A DNA stretch of 64,000 bases from NCBI RefSeq assembly GCF_018294505.1, contig NC_057804.1, positions 249,606,156 to 249,670,155 on the forward strand, in the 5' to 3' direction. The DNA is from Triticum aestivum. Its lineage: Eukaryota > Streptophyta > Magnoliopsida > Poales > Poaceae. Made by a program: the position numbers and the translations under genes. The notes under the pieces are model-generated. The model saw only the letters and a program-made list of their open reading frames with translations, did not search any database and was not told where the DNA came from. How positions within the stretch are numbered: the stretch's first letter is position 1; each line of letters begins with the position of its first letter. Below, piece by piece: positions 46,478 through 56,861 of the stretch.

Positions 46478-48415
46478 CTAATGGAAAAATAAATTTTTGA
46501 GTCTCTTGCGACTTGATGTTTCAAAGACAAATTCAGCTTCTGTGGAGCCTTGGTCATTTAGGCTTAGACGCTTGCGGTGATCAACATGCCATTCATTCTT
46601 GCGCCAGAGAATGCCAAACCTCATTACCTTGAGCGCACTTGCCTCCATTACAAAGAACCTGGCCAATTTAATCTCAGATGTGCTGCCGATGGTCAATCAA
46701 ATCAATTTCTGTAAGATGGAGATCAAGGCATTCTATGAGATTGTTATAGTGCAGCACATTTTTCACTTTTGGGTTTTTTTATCTGCAAAAGAAGAGAACA
46801 TATTAGAGAACTAGTTGTATAAGATTGCCGTGTCATCAAGAGGTACCAATATCATTCGCTCATACGATAGGGTTGGCTATAGGGTTGTCTCTAAGGCTAG
46901 TGTTATTTTTTCACTTTCTCTCTCTTTCTCTTTCCTTTCATTTACCTAGGAGCACATGAAGAGCTTGGGCCTTTGTTGGCTTCCACTATGTGGCTGATGC
47001 CATATTTCTCAAAAGTATGCCACATAATACGCATCAATGTCAAATCAAAAGATTTTGGCACCGTTGTAGTAATGTGAGAGAGTTGGCACCGCTGTGCACA
47101 CAGACCCACATGTATAAACAAATCAATCAAACCAACCAACTACACCGGCCTCTCCCTCTTCCAAACAAGTGTTTTTTATTGCCTCAGTCCTCTCCCTCTC
47201 CCACGCAAGTGTTTTTTCATTGCGTGAGTTAATTTGGCACCGGAGCAAAGTAGGTGCTCCAGATTGGGGCACCAGGTGAGCAATGGAGGGCATCGATGCC
47301 AAATGTATCAAAAGTGAATTTGGCATGTGTTTTGGCCTACATAGTGGACGGTTGTTATAGCCCACATTTTGTACTACCTATTTAGTGTGAAATTTTGACC
47401 CTAGATTTACCAAAGAAAATGCCAATGCATGTTACCAAAAATTATACCATTTGAAATTATGTTCAAATAGGAATCCAATGATACAATTTTTAGTGACATG
47501 CATTAACATTTTGTCAGTTAAATCTATGGTCAAATTTTGATACTACAAAATACGAAGAGTAAACCAGCACGGAGGTAGTACCTGCTCTTAGACTAAAACC
47601 ATAGAGTTACTAGATTAAGTTACTTGCCCCTATGACTAGCCTAGGATACTAGTACAACAACAAAATGATGCAGGTGATCACATGCGAAAAGATACTAAAA
47701 ACATTTCTTTAAGTGTAGTGTGTATATGCAGCTTTGAACACTACACTTGTCATCATAATTTGGGAAAATTACAAAAAAATTGAGCTACATTGTGATTACT
47801 GTTTACTAACAAGAAAGAAGTTTCACCTTGATGAGTAGTTTCTCCGTGCATGGAAAGCATGTAAGGAATCCAACAACTTGATCCATATTGGGGTCGGTAG
47901 ATTTTATTCCCAAGATCTTCACTGTGCGCATACACTGGTTCAAGCTTGTGGGAATCATTTTCTGGATGACAGTCATAAATACGTCAAGAAGAAATTTAAA
48001 AATGTGAATTTCATGTAGATGGAGAAGAATATGAGTGTTGTACCTAACGATTATAGATCCAATAAAGAGTTTAGAGAATTTGGCAGATGAGTACACCACC
48101 GCTGTCAATTTCGGCGCGTCAATTTCGGCGCGCAGATCAAATACTAGCAATCTCTCAAGGAAAGGAGCATTCTCAATGACCATAACGTGGAACGGCTCGA
48201 GTGATCTATTCCCAATTGATGTATTATTGCAGGGCCAGCAAGACACACAAATCCATCGGAGATTCATCGAGGCGATGTGGAGGCTAATGAACCCGTGGAT
48301 CTGCCGAAGACGAAGGTACTCGAGCGCAGTATAGCCGTGGAGCAGGTGCTCCATAGCCTTCTTCGACATGCCAACGTCGAAGAGGTTGAGCTGCTTGAGT
48401 TGAGGGAGAAGAAGG
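46478..48415 (-). pseudogene. F-box/LRR/FBD-type gene, 5'-truncated by Angela-type element
   Basis: Exon A (48415-47827) codes the LRR part: LLLPQLKQLNLFDVG, then GYTALEYLRLRQIHGF, ENAPFLERLLVFD, and VVGFLTCFPCTEKLLIK before a GT donor. A 1,044-bp intron (46783-47826, holding a MITE) leads to exon B (46782-46478) with the FBD-like end: HYNNLIECLDLHL, then KLARFFVMEASALKVMRFG and RKRLSLNDQGSTEAEFVFE. A one-base frameshift lies near 46678. The N-terminal F-box is missing: the Copia element begins at 48416 in the LRR exon and the rest lies beyond the window. Such proteins are substrate-recognition parts of SCF ubiquitin ligases; this copy is dead. Confidence 0.75.
47362..47578. mobile_element. 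Foldback MITE in intron
   Basis: About 217 bp with long imperfect inverted arms (about 100 bp each), e.g. AAATTTTGACCCTAGATTTACC against the complement of GTTAAATCTATGGTCAAAATT. The right end CTACCTCCGTGCTGG (complement) is Stowaway-like next to TA; the left end is eroded. Confidence 0.7.
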
Positions 48416-49433
48416 TGTTGGGGAACATTGTAGAAAATAAAAAATTTCTACGCATCACCAAGATCAATCTATGGAGTCATCTAGCAACGAGAAAGAGGAG
48501 TGCATCTACATAACCTTGTAGATCGCGAGTGGAAGCGTTCAAGAGAACGGGGTTGATGGAGTCGTACTCGTCGTGATCCAAATCACCGATGATCCTAGCG
48601 CAGAACGGACGGCACCTCCGCGTTCAACATACGTATGGTTGGGAAGACGTCTCATCCTTATTGATCCAGCAAGGGGGAAGGAGAGGTTGATGGAGATCCA
48701 GCAGCACGACAGCGTGGTGGTGGAAGCAGCGGGGATCTCGGCAGGGCTTTGCCAAGCTCAGCGAAAGGGAGAGGTGTTACGGAGGGAGAGGGAGGCGCCA
48801 GGGGCTTGGGTGCGCAGCCCTCCCTCCCCCCTTCTTTATATAGGGACCCTGGGGGGGCGCCGGCCCCTAGATATCCAATCTCAACGGGGGCGGCGGCCAA
48901 GGGGGCGACTTGCCCCCCAAGTCAGGTGGGGCGCCACCCACCCCAGGGTTTCCAACCCTAGGCGCAGGGGGAGGCCCAAGGGGGGCGCACCAGCCCACCA
49001 GGGGCTGGTTCCCTTCCCACTTCAGCCCATGGGGCCCTCCGGGATAGGTGGCCCCACCCGGTGGACCCCCGGGACCCTACCGGTGGTCCCGGTACAATAC
49101 TGGTGACCCCCGAAACTTTCCCGGTGGCTGAAACTAGACTTCCTATATACAAATCTTCACCTCCAGACCATTCCAGAACTCCTCGTGATGTCCGGGATCT
49201 TATCCGTGACTCTGAACAACTTTCAGGTTACCGCATACTAATATCTCTACAACCCTAGCGTCACTGAACCTTAAGTCTGTAGACCCTACAGGTTCGGGAG
49301 ACACGCAGACATGACCGAGATGACTCTCCGGTTAATAACCAACAGTGGGATCTGGATACCCATGTTGGCTCCCACATGCTCCTTGATGATCTCATTGGAT
49401 GAACCACAATGTCGAGGGTTCATGTAATCCCGT
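48416..49433 (-). repeat. Angela-type 3' LTR, R/U5-side segment
   Basis: The distal 1,018 bp of the LTR, up to the CACTA target site. TATA-like TATATAGGAAG is present near 49140 and a second TATAAAGAAGG near 48832 on the minus strand. Confidence 0.88.
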
Positions 49434-49446
49434 CACTACTAGGAAA
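49434..49446 (+). repeat. CACTA left terminal inverted repeat
   Basis: CACTACTAGGAAA; the complement of the right end reads CACTACTAGAAAT. Confidence 0.9.
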
Positions 49447-49469
49447 ATGGCTATAGATGGGATTGACAC

Positions 49470-49947
49470 TAATGGCGCACCAGGAAGATGGTGCGCCATT
49501 AGTATATACTAATGGCGCACCACAATCTGATGCGCCATTAGAGTTTAAACAACTAATGGCGCACCATGCTACGGGTGCGCCATTAGTATCAAATTTTTTT
49601 TAACTAGTGCGCCTGTCCAAACATACTAATGGCGCATCCCGGCAAAGTGCGCCATTAGTAGTTGTAACTACTAATGGCGCACTAGGCAGCAGGTGCGCCA
49701 TTAGTATAGAAACTTTTTTTTGAACTAGTGCGCCTATCCAAACATACTAATGGCGCATCCTGCCCAAGTGCGCCATTAGTAGTTGTAACTACTAATGGCG
49801 CACCTGGCAGTGGGTGCGCCATTAGTATAGGATTTTTTTTGAACTAGTGCGCCTATCCAAACATACTAATGGCGTATCCTGCCCAAGTGCGCCATTAGTA
49901 GTTGTAAGTACTAATGGCGCACCATGCAAGAGGTGCGCCATTAGTAA
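49470..49947. repeat. Left subterminal repeat array
   Basis: About eight hairpins of the form ACTAATGGCGCACC-loop-GGTGCGCCATTAGT. From 49602 they form three tandem units of about 120 bp, each starting AACTAGTGCGCC (49602, 49723, 49842) with two hairpins. In En/Spm such subterminal motifs bind the TnpA protein. Confidence 0.9.
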
Positions 49948-50421
49948 GTGGGCAGCAACAAGATATTTGGGACAGCCTCTCCTACCCACACACTCACTTT
50001 CTCCCCACTTCATTCTCTCCACCTCCTCCTTGTCTCGGGTGCCTCCTCTTTTTCACCTCATTTCCACCATAGATTCATTCAAATTAAGTGGTTAAATTAC
50101 CTTGTTTTAATAGGTAAGTAAGGGGGGAAGCTATATTTAGGTTGTTCTCCTTACAACAATGTGCACATGCACTTTTTACGGCCTAGCTAGATCTATGTAT
50201 GTTCGTGGTGTTGCATATGTTTGTGGTGTTGCATATGTGTTTGTGTTTGGAGGTGTACCGGTATTTGATATGCGATAGTTGCCAATATTTTGCCGGAATG
50301 TTGATTCATTTCCGTTTCGGCGAGAATTTTTGCATTAAGCATTCTTTTTGGTCCTATTTTTAGGGAAGGTCATGCCAAATTTTTGTTTGGTTCTAAAATA
50401 TCGTTTTGCTCTACCCCGCAG
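49948..50421 (+). promoter_or_regulatory. Leader exon and 5'UTR intron of transposase-like gene
   Basis: Pyrimidine-rich leader (about 49970-50112) ends at a strong donor (TTTTAATAG|GTAAGTAAGG). The intron carries GGAATGTTGATTCATTTCCG and GGTCCTATTTTTAGGGAAGG, related to segments in the second gene's intron at about 56828-56940, and ends CCCCGCAG at 50421, seven bases before the ATG. Confidence 0.65.
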
Positions 50422-50427
50422 GCGACC

Positions 50428-52944
50428 ATGGTCCGCACGATGACCGAAGGCATCGTGAATAGGTTTTTGAGGTCCGCGAAGGCCGAGATGCTTCAAAAGA
50501 ACGAGACGGAGATAAGATGTCCGTGTCGAAGATGCAAGCTGAAGAGCCTTATTGCGGACCCGGATTCCGGGTAGGTGCGGGACCACCTGCTGTTGCGTGG
50601 TTTCATGGATGGCTATCGGTGGCAATGTGATGAAGATGACTACGAAGTCGTCCATGCAGGCCGGGCAAGAAATGAGGAAGGGCAGCAAGACAACCACCGC
50701 GGCTCGGGCGGGCGAGAAGACGAAGAATCCCCAGGAGATGATCACGACTATGATGCTGTACACAGTCATCATGTAGAAGATGCAGGACATGATGATGAGG
50801 AAGATGCCGGAGCAGGCGACGGGCATGATCATGAAGATGATGATGCCGGCGGAGCAGACGACGCTGGACCATCGATGGGCTGGGTGCAGGACCCTCATAT
50901 TCAAGAGCTGCTTCTCAAGCAGACGGATAACGCAAGAGCTGCCGCCCGAGAGAAAGCCAAGATGGATCAACTTGAGTTAGACGCGGTTACTCCATTGTAT
51001 GAAGGATGCAGGCCCGAGGATACCCGCCTGAAAGTAACGCTCATGGCCCTGGAGATGAAGGTAAAACACAAAATGACCGACGCATGCTTCGACGAGAACA
51101 TGTCATTCTGGCACGAACGTCTTCCCAAGGGGAACAAGTGCCCGACCAGTTTGGAGGAGGCGAAGAAAATCGTGTGTCCTCTGGATTTACCGCACGTGAA
51201 ATACCATGTGTGCATGAACAATTGCATCATTTATCGGGACGAGCACGCGGAGTCTACAATATGTCCGGTGTGCGGTGTCACTCGATACAAGAAGAGGAAG
51301 AAAGCTCCTCGAAAAGTGGTGTGGTACTTTCCGATCACTCATGATGATGATGATGATGATGATGATGAGGCGAAGCAGGACACAGAAAGTCGTCGCAAAG
51401 GCAAAAAGGCCAAGAAGACCGGAAATGACTACCCTCCCGCGTGCTTCACTCTAAGTCAGGAGGAGATCAAGCAGTTTTTCACCTGCCTCCTAGGAGTAAA
51501 ACTTCCTTACGGTTACGCGGGGAAGATAAGCAGATACCTAGACCCAGCGAAGCAGAAGTTCAGCGGGATGAAGTCTCACGACTGTCACGTGCTGATGACG
51601 CAGATACTTCCAGTTGCAATCCGTGGGATCATGGACGCGCACGTCCGTGAAACGCTATTTGGCCTATGCAACTTCTTCGACGTCATCTCTCGGAAGTCGA
51701 TTGGCGTGAGGCAACTCAGAAGGCTACAGGAAGAGATCGTGGTGATACTATGCGAGCTTGAGATGTACTTCCCGCCCGCATTCTTCGACGTTATGGTGCA
51801 TCTGCTGGTCCATATAGTGGAGGATATCATCCAACTCGGGCCGACGTTCCTGCACAGCATGATGCCGTTCGAAAGGATGAATGGTGTCATCAAAGGATAC
51901 GTTCGCAACATGTCACGTCCAGAAGGAAGCATAGCCAGGGGCTTTCTGACCGAAGAGTGCATCTCCTACTGCACGAATTATCTAGGCATCGAGAACCCCG
52001 TTGGTCTGCCCGTCAACAGGCACCTCGGCAGGCTCGCTGGATGGGGTCACCGTGAGGGTCGCCGCGAAATGCATGTCGACTTCGAGGGTCGACTCGCCGA
52101 CTTTGAAAGAGCAAACCTAGTCGCGCTACAACACATAGACGTGGTCGATCCTTGGTTGGTAGAGCACAAAACCTTTATTAAAAAGACGTACAATGACCGA
52201 GGCCAACAGAGGACGGACGGAGATATACTCAAAGAGCACAACTCATGTTTCACGCGTTGGTTCAAGCATAAGCTTCTGTCGTACCCTTTACATGAGGATT
52301 CTTCCGCGGAAGAACAACTCATATTCGCCTTGTCACAGGGCGCCGAGCACAACCTGATGACCTATGAGGCGTACGATATCAACGGCTACACATTCTACAC
52401 CGAGGCCAAGGACATGAAGAGCGATGGTTATCAGAACTCCGGGGTAACGATGGAATCCTACACCGGTAACGACAAGGACAGATACTACGGAAGGATCGAG
52501 GAGATCTGGGAGCTGAGCTACGCTGGAGAGAAGGTCCCGATGTTCCGTGTCAGATGGGCCAAGAACGTCATAAAAGAAGACCGGTATTTCACCACCATGG
52601 TTATACCCGAAGCCAAATCCAAGACCGCGGGCGCAAACGTCACCGCGAAAAATGAGCCATGGGTACTGGCTTCCCAAGTGGACCAATGCTTCTTCATTAC
52701 CGACCCGCCAAAGCCCAGTCGTGTTGTCGTGAGGAGAGGCAAAAGGAAGATCATCGGAATGGATGGAGTAGCCAATGAGCAAGACTTCGACAAGTACGGC
52801 GACCCGAGGATCGAACATGACGACGATGATGAAGTAGCAGCATACACCACAAGAAGAAGCAGGACCACCCTACCTAAAGGACGTCCGTTCCACAGAAGAA
52901 CTCCATTTGCGAAAAAGAAGGGCAAGAAGATTGTGAACAGATAG
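50428..52944 (+). pseudogene. CACTA transposase-like gene (TnpD type) lacking tnp2 core
   Basis: From the ATG at 50428 a zinc-ribbon-like N-terminus (EIRCPCRRCKLKSLI, transposase-associated domain) runs 48 codons to a TAG at 50572. The same frame then stays open to 52944 (789 codons; first ATG after the stop at 50605, MDGYRW). It has an acidic Asp/His-rich spacer, a CPVCGVTRYKKRKKAP motif, then an eight-Asp run and KGKKAKKTG. It then goes straight into NDYPPACFTLSQEE and the DUF4218-type (MKSHDCHVLMTQILP, MMPFERMNGVIKGYVRN) and DUF4216-type (WELSYAGEKVPMFRVRW) domains. The tnp2 catalytic domain (PF02992) that normally lies between is absent. Very basic C-terminus (KKKGKKIVNR). Confidence 0.8.
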
Positions 52945-53053
52945 CTAGCTAAGATCGATTGTATTTAAATCGTAGCCTTCATTTCTCGATTGTATTTCAT
53001 GGGTACTTTTTGAACTATCATGAATATTTTTAAATTTCATGGACACTCGATCT

Positions 53054-53660
53054 CGATCCCCCTCCATCTCGATCGCTATCCCACCTTGCCAGATCCGGCC
53101 CCCCTCGCCGCCGAGCACCCCCCAGTCCACCGGCCGCCGCCGCCGACCCCCCGCACCCTCGATTCCCCTACCCAACCGCCGCCGCCGACCCCCCGCACCC
53201 CGCGCACCGTCTTATAAAAAAATTAGTATCAAACAGCTTTTTAAATGCTACTGTCTTATAAAAAAATATTACTGTTATTATTTAAACAAGTTTGAACATA
53301 TTTAAACACAAATAAGTATCAAACACTTTTTAAATGCTAAAAAAAATTTGTGGAGCCCACCTCGATCCCCCTCCATCTCGACCGCTATCCCACCTCGCCA
53401 GATCCGGTCCCCCTCGGCGCCGAGCACCCCCCAAGTCCACCGGCCGCCGCCGCCGACCCACCGCACCCTCGATTCCCCTACCCAACCGCCGCCGCCGACC
53501 CCCCGCACCCCGCGCACCGTCTTATAAAAAAAATAAGTATCAAACAGCTTTTTAAATGCTACTGTCTTATAAAAAATATTACTGTTATTATTTAAACAAG
53601 TTTGAACATATTTAAACATAAATAAGTATCAAACAGCTTTTTAAATGATAAAAAAAATTT
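53054..53660. repeat. Tandem duplication, period 309 bp
   Basis: Two copies begin CGATCCCCCTCCATCTCGA at 53054 and 53363 and differ by few substitutions; each has a GC-rich half and a half with TTTAAACAAGTTTGAACATA. Confidence 0.85.
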
Positions 53661-53735
53661 GTGGAGCCTGGGATTCGAACCCAGGACCTCCTGGTGTGAG
53701 AACTGGCTACTGACCAGTCGAGCTAGTAGAGGGGA
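53661..53735 (-). other. tRNA-like sequence (pol III A/B-box pair)
   Basis: The minus strand contains GGTTCGAATCCC (B box) in a perfect five-pair T arm (CTGGG/CCCAG) and TAGCTCGACTGG (A-box-like) about 40 bases upstream, with TCTCACA at the anticodon-loop position (CAC, Val-like). The acceptor ends do not pair and the anticodon stem is poor, so it is a pseudo-tRNA or SINE-like head rather than a working tRNA. Confidence 0.45.
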
Positions 53736-53795
53736 CTTGGTGTGGATCAGGTCAGGTGGGAGATAACCTGTTGGCTCGAGCAGAAATAAAAAAAA

Positions 53796-53877
53796 GTACT
53801 AATGGCGCACCAGGGTGAGGTGCGCCATTAGTGTGGATATACTTATGGCGCACCGGGGGGTGGTGCGCCATTAGTAT
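53796..53877. repeat. Internal copy of subterminal repeats
   Basis: Two hairpins of the same ACTAATGGCGCACC type as at the transposon's ends lie in its middle, directly before a CT-rich leader that resembles the leader after the left array. Confidence 0.85.
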
Positions 53878-54436
53878 TGTGCCCCCATCCATATTTTTCC
53901 TCCCCGGCCCTCGATCCCCTTCTCGCCCTCGCCCTCGATCCCCTTCCCCTCTCCTCTCCTCTCCCGACGCCGCTGCCCCGCCGCCTCGACGCCGCCCGAC
54001 GCCGCGACGCCGCCCGACGCCGCGACGCTGCCCCGACGCCGTGAGACGCCGCGACGCCGCCCTCTCCTCTCCCGACGCCGCCGCCCCGCCGCTTTCCCCA
54101 CAGAGAAGGAGGAGGAAGAGGGGGCGCTCGCCGTTGACCTCGCCCGGCCGACTCCGGTGGCCAGGCCGACTCGCCATCGCCCCGCCGCCCTCGTCGCCGG
54201 TGGCCCGGACGCCGCCCCGTCCACACCACCGTCGCCGGAGCACCCACACCACCACCCGGACCTCGTCGCCCCCGTGAGCTCCCCCTCCTCCTCTCCCCCT
54301 ATCCCCCTCGCATCCCCCGTGAGCCCCCATCTCTATTTCTTCTTGTCACCAGCACCACCAACACCAGTTGCCATTTTGCCCCACCTCGGATCTATGTTGT
54401 TGGTTTTTCATGTTTGTTGGCAGTCAGACAATTGGT

Positions 54437-55212
54437 CAAATATAGCAACCTAGTTGAAATTCCCAAACCATCTCTATAGACAGCTGAAATTATCATGATC
54501 AAAATTAGCAGTGAACCACACAAGCGCCGCAATAAGCTCCGGCATGCAAATTAGTACCATGTCTTCCCCCGTCCATTCTGCAGCCACGGTGTGCACCGTT
54601 ATCATAAGCACGACAGTGAAGGTCCTGTGAAGCGCTTGCTGTGCCTGCGCTACACCTGGGCTGGTTCCGATCGGGAGTGTGGCCATCATCGATGCCAGAG
54701 CGCCAAGCGCAGAACTGAAGAAGAGGAGAAAGTGAGAGATAACAAAATTGTCGTTTTGTTGTCCCTTGGTCAGCTCAGCACGATGTGCCAAGACGAGCTG
54801 CATTAGCTGCAGACAGTACGATAGTAGTACCATTAGTAGCAGACCCTGATGTTTCTCGCTGCCACTGCCCAAGTTAGCCATTTCATTGGTGCTATGCCGC
54901 AACCTTCCTTTGACACAGAATTTGCCCCACAAGGCACCAATGAAAACAAGTATGATAGCCGGGATCACAGCTATTTTGATATACCTTGTACTGATCATAA
55001 GCAACAGCACATAAGCTGCCATTACTGCAAAACTAGTTCCAATGTAGATCTCAAGACCTTGTTTGGGGGGCAACAGCTGTAAACCAAACAAATTTAGAGT
55101 GAAATGAAAATGTGGGTCATAGTAATAGTGGTGACTACTAGGACTCTAGCTGGTTTGGTACTTTATTAACTGTGAAATTGCTTGGGGAATTTCAACTAGG
55201 TTGCTATATTTG
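54437..55212. mobile_element. 776-bp insert with 28-bp inverted repeat ends, carrying gene fragment
   Basis: Perfect 28-bp inverted repeats at 54437-54464 and 55185-55212 (starting CAAATATAGCAACCTAGTTG) enclose a host-like coding fragment on the minus strand. No target duplication could be recognised, so it may be a small TIR transposon that captured a gene or an inverted duplication. Confidence 0.6.
54474..55091 (-). pseudogene. Captured multi-spanning membrane protein gene fragment
   Basis: An open 205-codon frame with five or six hydrophobic helices: about residues 15-34 (YIGTSFAVMAAYVLLLMIST), 38-58 (KIAVIPAIILVFIGALWGKF), 83-103 (LLLMVLLSYCLQLMQLVLA), 116-138 (SHFLLFFSSALGALASMMAT), 155-170 and 178-198. 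Composition and codon usage look like a host coding sequence rather than a transposon gene. I recall similar uncharacterised grass membrane proteins but cannot name the family. It lies antisense to the surrounding CACTA gene, inside its leader intron, bounded by inverted repeats. The frame is open but has no obvious own promoter. Confidence 0.6.
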
Positions 55213-55458
55213 GAGATAAACGCAACTCTAATTCAGTATCTAATTATCTACAAAGTAAAACTCATAATTACCATATATGCACAATTGGTTCCAGCGATGT
55301 ATGCCAGTTGCCATTTTGGATTCTGCATCAATCATTTTTATTCATATGATTCATTTGTATTAGGTTTTGGCAGATATTGTTAACTTGACTTCATGGCTGC
55401 GCTCTATCCTGTGTTGCGCCTGTGCTCGTTGCTACTGATGCACTTCATGGCTGCTACT

Positions 55459-56190
55459 GTGTACAGTAGGAAGTGGAGTTAAGAACAATATTGGTCAGCT
55501 GTCCTAGTAAGTAAGATAAATTTTGCAGACTGGATCTGCCAAACACTCCATCCTTAATTCAGATCGGCAACAACCCCAGCCAAAGAAAACCTTATTGTGT
55601 TTTCTTAGGATTTCAGACGAATCTTGATGCATAATAGCTACCTAACGGATCAAATAGTAAAACACACCGAACCTGGTTAGGAAGCTCTCTGCAGGCAAAC
55701 TATTAGTGCATGAACTTAGAACTACACATATGCTAGTGGAATTAAGAACACTGTCGATTAGCTGTCTAGTACAATCTTTTGCTTATTTGCCTCGGATGAA
55801 AAAGAACGCATTTACTGATGCAGATCGGCAAACCAACATCTGTGAGAGAATAAGCAATTTTCTCTTTTATTTTTACCTTGATAAGAGTTGTAGCTTCAGT
55901 GCATGTGCAAGCATGTGCTGGTTTCGTCTGTGGCTCTTGGTTGGCTCAGTCATTAGTTGCTCTTTTGTTTATGGCTGTTGGTATGTACACTAGGTAATGG
56001 AATTAAGAACATTGTTGATCCAGTAAGTAGGACAAAGTTTGCAGACTGGATCTGCCAAACACTGCATCTTTAATTCAGGTCGACAACAACCCCAGTCAAA
56101 GAAAAACCGTCCCTGACAACCTTGTGTTTTCTTAGGACTAAAAACGAATCTTGATGCACAATAGCTACGCTAACTACGGATCGCCTATAA
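55459..56190. repeat. Direct duplication, two ~200-bp copies
   Basis: Segments 55459-55660 and about 55979-56190 share GCAGACTGGATCTGCCAAAC, AACAACCCCAG.CAAAGAAAA and CGAATCTTGATGCA.AATAGC with moderate divergence; offset about 520 bp. Confidence 0.8.
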
Positions 56191-56861
56191 GAATAACTGC
56201 AAACTGGATAGACATGTTATAATAATTCAGCTGAGCATATAGGAGCATGTAAGTTAACTTTGTTTCAGCTTCACACAAGTTACAATTCGCTAAAAAAAGC
56301 CAGCTAGAATAGCCAAATAACAATTTGGTCCCAAACACAGCAAGGTCCTATTTTACTTTCAACATGACCTGACAACATGACCTGACAATAGTTCAGTTTA
56401 CAGCTGAGGACATTGATTTATTATGAAGTTGCTTGGGTTTATTATGAAGTACTTTGATCATGTCTCTTTATTTGTACTGCTGCTAATATACTTTATATGA
56501 TGATGAAGTGCTACTGAGTTGTGTGCAAATTTCGTTAAATCAGTGATGTGTATGTGTGCTGTCAGTTATGTGTATGTGCTTATTTTAATCCAGTGAAATA
56601 TGGCACTGAACTGTAGCTAGCTAAACGGTAGTTTTGCTTAAATTGGTGAAATTTGGCACTGAAATGTAGCTAGCAATGCAAATATCTCAATGAATTCAGC
56701 TCTGTTTTCTGTGTGAAACTGTTGTTGTTAAATGAAGCCACATTCCAGTCCACATGCCAATGTATTTTCCATGTTGTGATGGAGGCCTTTTTTGCCTTGT
56801 CCACCCGAGAGGCCCTTGAGTTTGCTGGAATGTCGATTAACTTCCGTTCCAGCAAATTCGG

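Larger units (their letters stand above)
52945..53795. other. Non-coding region after transposase-like gene
   Basis: Contains a 309-bp tandem duplication (units starting at 53054 and 53363) with Pro-codon-like GC-rich and AT-rich halves, and the tRNA-like sequence at 53661-53735. Open frames here are composition artefacts. Confidence 0.6.

Noticed and set aside
49470..49947. Regular short repeats that could suggest a CRISPR array
   Set aside because: Repeats are palindromic transposon subterminal motifs in a plant genome, without unique spacers; they recur at the other transposon end.
53661..53735. Functional tRNA-Val (CAC) gene
   Set aside because: Acceptor stem does not pair and the anticodon stem is poor; kept only as tRNA-like.
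53752..54330. Overlapping GC-rich ORFs of 117-192 codons in the CACTA leader
   Set aside because: CGACGCCGC-type repeats read in every frame; position fits an untranslated leader.
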